Shown here one piece after another: positions 6,986 through 9,484 of a stretch of DNA of 9,484 nucleotides (within the stretch, counting starts at the first letter, position 1; each line of letters begins with the position of its first letter). The notes beneath the pieces are model-generated. The model made no database searches. It had not been told where the DNA came from and saw only the letters and a list, made by a program, of their open reading frames with translations. Source of the DNA: Bacteroidales bacterium Bact_23 (GTDB lineage: Bacteria; Bacteroidota; Bacteroidia; Bacteroidales; Lentimicrobiaceae); assembly GCA_001603685.1 (NCBI GenBank), contig LUZO01000010.1:1-9484 (forward strand). Reading direction: 5' to 3'. The translations under genes and the position numbers were made by a program.

Positions 6986-8527
6986 TTATTTTGCAAAGCT
7001 GATTGCTCTGGTTTCACGGATTACGGTAATCTTAATCTGTCCGGGATAGGTCATTTCATCCTGGATTTTCTTTGAGAGGTCGTATGAAATCTTGTTTGCC
7101 TCGTCGTCGCTTACCTTGTCTGCTCCAACGATAACCCTGAGTTCGCGGCCCGCCTGGATGGCGTAGGTTTTCACAACGCCGGGGTAGGAGAGTGCCAGTT
7201 CCTCAAGGTGGTTAAGCCGCTGGATATAAGCTTCCACCACTTCGCGCCTTGCTCCGGGGCGTGCGCCCGAAATGGCGTCGCAAACCTGAACGATGGGTGC
7301 AATCAGGCTTTCCATTTCCACTTCGTCGTGGTGGGCGCCGATGGCATTGCAGATATCGGCCGGTTCCTTATAGCGTTCAGCCAGTTTCATACCCAGGATG
7401 GCATGCGGCAGTTCCGGTTCGTTGTCGGGCACCTTGCCGATGTCGTGCAGCAATCCGGCGCGTTTGGCCTTTTTGGGGTTCAGTCCCAGTTCGGCAGCCA
7501 TGGTGGCGCAGAGGTTGGCAACCTCTTTTGAGTGCTGCAGCAGGTTCTGGCCGTAGGATGAGCGGTATTTCATCTTACCGATCATGCGGATCAGTTCCGG
7601 GTGCAGGCCGTGGATTCCCAGGTCGATGGCGGTGCGTTTACCGGTCTCAACGATCTCCTGTTCAATCTGTTTGCGGGTTTTAGCAACCACCTCCTCGATG
7701 CGTGCCGGGTGGATGCGGCCGTCGGTCACCAGTTTCTGCAATGACAGCCGGGCGATTTCGCGGCGCACCGGATCGAATCCCGAAAGGATAATGGCGTCGG
7801 GGGAGTCGTCAATTACGATTTCGATGCCGGTAAGGGCTTCGAGGGTGCGGATATTGCGTCCTTCGCGGCCGATGATGCGGCCCTTGATCTCTTCGCTCTC
7901 GATGTTGAATACCGAAACACTGTTCTCGATGGCATGCTCAGCGGCGGTACGCTGAATGGTTTCGATCACCACCTTCTTTGCCTCGGTGTTGGCGGTAAGT
8001 TTGGCTTCCTCCACAATATCCTTGATGTGGATCATTGCCTCGGATTTTGCTTCATCCTTCAGCGCTTCAATAAGCTGTTCCTTTGCTTCGCTGGCCGACA
8101 TGCCTGAAATTTCCTCAAGCTGTTCAACCTGTTGTTTAAGCGCTTTGTCAAGGTCAGCCTGTTTTTTGTTCAGCAGTTCGAGCTGAGTATTCAGGTTGTC
8201 CTTAATTGCTGTAACCTCTTTTTGCTTTCGCTGCAGATCTTCAAATTTCTGCGACAGGCTGGCTTCTTTCTGTTTCAGCCTGTTTTCGTTTTTCAGTATT
8301 TCCTTGTTTTTTTCCTGAAAAGTGTTTTCGTAATCGGCCTTCATCTGGAGGAACTTCTCTTTTGCTTCCAGGATCTTATCCTTTTTCAGCATCTCCGCCT
8401 TTTCTTCGGCGGCTTTCAGCAGCAGTTCACTCTTTTTCTGGATGGCCTTTCGCAGAATGGTACTTGCAATAAGTACTCCTGCTACAATTCCGGCAATAGC
8501 TGCCAGAATAATCATCAGTGTATCCAT
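6986..8527 (-). CDS. rny: Ribonuclease Y
   Basis: Membrane-anchored endoribonuclease that starts mRNA turnover. The 513-residue length is typical. Residues 4-25 form a hydrophobic N-terminal helix (IILAAIAGIVAGVLIA) that would anchor it in the inner membrane. A long charged coiled coil rich in K, E and Q follows, about 28-195. The KH RNA-binding domain has its GxxG loop at 220-223 within GRIIGREGRNI. The HD phosphohydrolase domain is about 325-420, with H332, HD at 361-362, HH at 399-400 and D417 as the metal-binding set. The C-terminal segment (about 450-513) is also standard. It is the last gene of the minus-strand cluster after zapA and the 6S RNA. I see no convincing promoter in the 61 nt between the RNA and its ATG, so it may be read with the upstream genes. 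Confidence 0.97.
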   Translation of the reverse strand: MDTLMIILAAIAGIVAGVLIASTILRKAIQKKSELLLKAAEEKAEMLKKDKILEAKEKFLQMKADYENTFQEKNKEILKNENRLKQKEASLSQKFEDLQRKQKEVTAIKDNLNTQLELLNKKQADLDKALKQQVEQLEEISGMSASEAKEQLIEALKDEAKSEAMIHIKDIVEEAKLTANTEAKKVVIETIQRTAAEHAIENSVSVFNIESEEIKGRIIGREGRNIRTLEALTGIEIVIDDSPDAIILSGFDPVRREIARLSLQKLVTDGRIHPARIEEVVAKTRKQIEQEIVETGKRTAIDLGIHGLHPELIRMIGKMKYRSSYGQNLLQHSKEVANLCATMAAELGLNPKKAKRAGLLHDIGKVPDNEPELPHAILGMKLAERYKEPADICNAIGAHHDEVEMESLIAPIVQVCDAISGARPGARREVVEAYIQRLNHLEELALSYPGVVKTYAIQAGRELRVIVGADKVSDDEANKISYDLSKKIQDEMTYPGQIKITVIRETRAISFAK

Positions 8528-8588
8528 TTTTCTGTTCAGAGTTAATTGTGGGTATATTCAAACAGTGAATGGAACGGACAATAAAAAA

Positions 8589-8779
8589 CCCGCATTGACT
8601 CAATAGTTTTGGTAAACCCCAAAACTACATTTATGGGAATGCCAGGGACTTCAAGCTTCCAATGCTCTCCGTGGAGAGCCCCGGCCGAAACCGGGGTGAG
8701 GCCTGCTCTACATCCGTACTGAGCTTCTTTCCCAAAGTTGAAAATGTTGAGTTTACAAACTTGGTAGAATCAATGCGGG
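8589..8779 (-). ncRNA. ssrS: 6S RNA (probable)
   Basis: About 191 nt between zapA and rny on the same strand, close to the usual 6S length; zapA is also the 6S neighbour in E. coli. The ends form a perfect 10-bp closing helix (8589-8598 with 8770-8779). Minus-strand transcription then meets six T (8583-8588), which fixes the strand. Inside, UGGGAA and UUCCCA (8729-8734 with 8634-8639) close an upper stem, and CCCCGG/CCGGGG caps the top. Between lies an open region of about 20 nt per side, like the central bubble of 6S. The 3' side of that bubble can fold its own hairpin (8604-8627). 6S RNA binds housekeeping RNA polymerase as a promoter mimic and templates short product RNAs. The call rests on structure, size and synteny, not on a covariance search. 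Confidence 0.78.
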
Positions 8780-8825
8780 AATGTCATTTGTATTTTTCAA
8801 AGAACTCGTAAAGAACCTTTAAATA

Positions 8826-9110
8826 TTATAACTGTTCGGTAATAATTCTGTCAATCTCAGCAAGTTTATCAATCAGATCGTGGTTGTGGAAGCTGATTTG
8901 TGTTTCCAGTTCAACCGCGGTGGTCGCATACTGTAATGCAACCATTGCCAGCAAATCCTGTTTGTCTTTATATTGATAGTTACTTGCATATTCATTCAAT
9001 TGGTTGTCAATTACTTTCGATGCATTGCGTACGGCTTCCTCCTTCTCCTTCGGTATCGTCAGTTTATAGGACCGGTCGGCAATTATGACAGTAATCGTCA
9101 ATTCATTCAT
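8826..9110 (-). CDS. zapA: Cell division protein ZapA
   Basis: Small protein that binds and cross-links FtsZ filaments at the division ring. It has 94 residues from the ATG at 9110. The N-terminal beta/alpha part (ITVIIADRSYKLTIPKEKEEAVRNASKVIDNQL) is the FtsZ-binding ZapA domain. It leads into a QDLLAMVALQYA helix and a C-terminal coiled-coil helix used for dimer and tetramer formation. A TTG two codons upstream (9116) extends the frame, but the ATG matches family N-termini such as MNEL. It begins 16 nt after the coiled-coil gene, which implies cotranscription, and is followed by the 6S RNA 46 nt downstream. Confidence 0.93.
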   Translation of the reverse strand: MNELTITVIIADRSYKLTIPKEKEEAVRNASKVIDNQLNEYASNYQYKDKQDLLAMVALQYATTAVELETQISFHNHDLIDKLAEIDRIITEQL

Positions 9111-9126
9111 CAGCAATTTTAACAGT

Positions 9127-9414
9127 TTATTTATTTAAAAGTCCTATGCAATGGTCAATTTCCCGCACAAGTTCATTAATCTTTAATTTGACTTCTGTCC
9201 TGCTCTCTTCCCTGTTTAGTGATTTCGCCAGTTTTAAAACAGTTAGTTTTTGTTTTAGTTCGTTGATGTCAATTTCAAGATCCCCAATCGTACCTTTCAG
9301 CGAGTTCACCTCATTTGTTAAACGCTGATTCTCGCTTTTTAGTCTGTTATTCTGCTCAATTAACCTGCGCAGTTTATAATCAATTCCTGCAACAAGTGTA
9401 ACTGCATTCTCCAT
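9127..9414 (-). CDS. Small coiled-coil protein upstream of zapA (ZapB-like in form)
   Basis: Protein of 95 residues, almost all predicted coiled coil from about 12 to 65, with heptads such as LRRLIEQNNRLKSENQRL and IGDLEIDINELKQKL. A separate amphipathic helix closes the C-terminus (VKLKINELVREIDHCIGLLNK). It has no signal peptide or membrane helix. It sits 16 nt upstream of zapA on the same strand, so the two are probably translated from one mRNA. The setting and shape suggest a division-ring partner of ZapA, comparable to ZapB of Gammaproteobacteria, but coiled coils are poor evidence for homology. The ATG at 9414 lies about 14 nt after the predicted start of transcription. Confidence 0.85.
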   Translation of the reverse strand: MENAVTLVAGIDYKLRRLIEQNNRLKSENQRLTNEVNSLKGTIGDLEIDINELKQKLTVLKLAKSLNREESRTEVKLKINELVREIDHCIGLLNK

Positions 9415-9434
9415 GTGGATCTCTTTAAGTGCGG

Positions 9435-9442
9435 CAAATATA
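9435..9442 (-). promoter_or_regulatory. -7 promoter box of the coiled-coil/zapA cluster
   Basis: On the minus strand TATATTTG matches TAnnTTTG exactly. Transcription would start near 9428, leaving a very short leader before the ATG at 9414. The -33 region holds only a loose GTTATGG in place of TTTG. This is the likely promoter for the coiled-coil gene, zapA and possibly 6S RNA and rny. Confidence 0.5.
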
Positions 9443-9484
9443 GGTTAAAAAATAAATCCATAACCAGGCTGCCCCACTCTTGAT

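Noticed and set aside
7208..8545. Plus-strand frames antisense to rny, including a Phe-rich one at 8132-8545
   Set aside because: They mirror the Lys/Glu-rich coiled coil of RNase Y on the other strand. The hydrophobic composition is an artefact of reading its complement.
8664..8677. CTCTCC/GGAGAG palindrome as a separate operator
   Set aside because: It lies within the upper stem region of the 6S RNA and is better explained as part of that fold.
9111..9116. TTG start for zapA two codons upstream
   Set aside because: The ATG at 9110 fits family N-termini and needs no rare start codon.

Overview
The window is an ordinary chromosomal core region of a Bacteroidota species, probably of the Bacteroidales/Marinilabiliales type. 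The grounds are the TAnnTTTG (-7) promoter boxes upstream of trxA, the PNP gene and the coiled-coil gene, the absence of strong Shine-Dalgarno sequences, the neighbour orders dnaE-trxA and coiled-coil/zapA/6S RNA/rny, and the protein sequences themselves. The genus cannot be fixed from the sequence.

Layout. Positions 1-267 are a non-coding leader with a candidate promoter at the extreme left and a hairpin just before the dnaE start. Plus-strand genes follow: dnaE (replicative DNA polymerase alpha subunit, 268-3852), an intrinsic terminator whose T-run runs into a canonical promoter, trxA (thioredoxin, 3990-4307), a second terminator, and a DUF58/von Willebrand A-like protein (4388-5323). A purine nucleoside phosphorylase (PNP; minus, 5350-6159) converges on the DUF58 gene. 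It diverges from a small DUF493-family protein (plus, about 6249-6533). Between the convergent DUF493 and rny genes lie about 450 bp without a gene, holding ten short hairpins joined by ATTTGA-type linkers, a heptamer pyrimidine array and a strong bidirectional terminator.

The right third is a minus-strand cluster, read right to left: a 95-residue coiled-coil protein (ZapB-like in form only), zapA (FtsZ-ring accessory), a structured RNA that I read as 6S RNA (8589-8779), and rny (membrane-anchored ribonuclease Y). The two small proteins probably act together at the division ring. 6S RNA would bind RNA polymerase in stationary phase, and RNase Y turns over mRNA.

I see no phage, transposon, CRISPR array or defence system. 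The most interesting non-protein elements are the hairpin array, whose stems differ in sequence but keep base pairing, and the 6S RNA with two mutually exclusive pairings. Among proteins, the PNP has an Asp where trimeric PNPs usually have the base-contacting Asn, and DnaE keeps what looks like a full PHP metal site.
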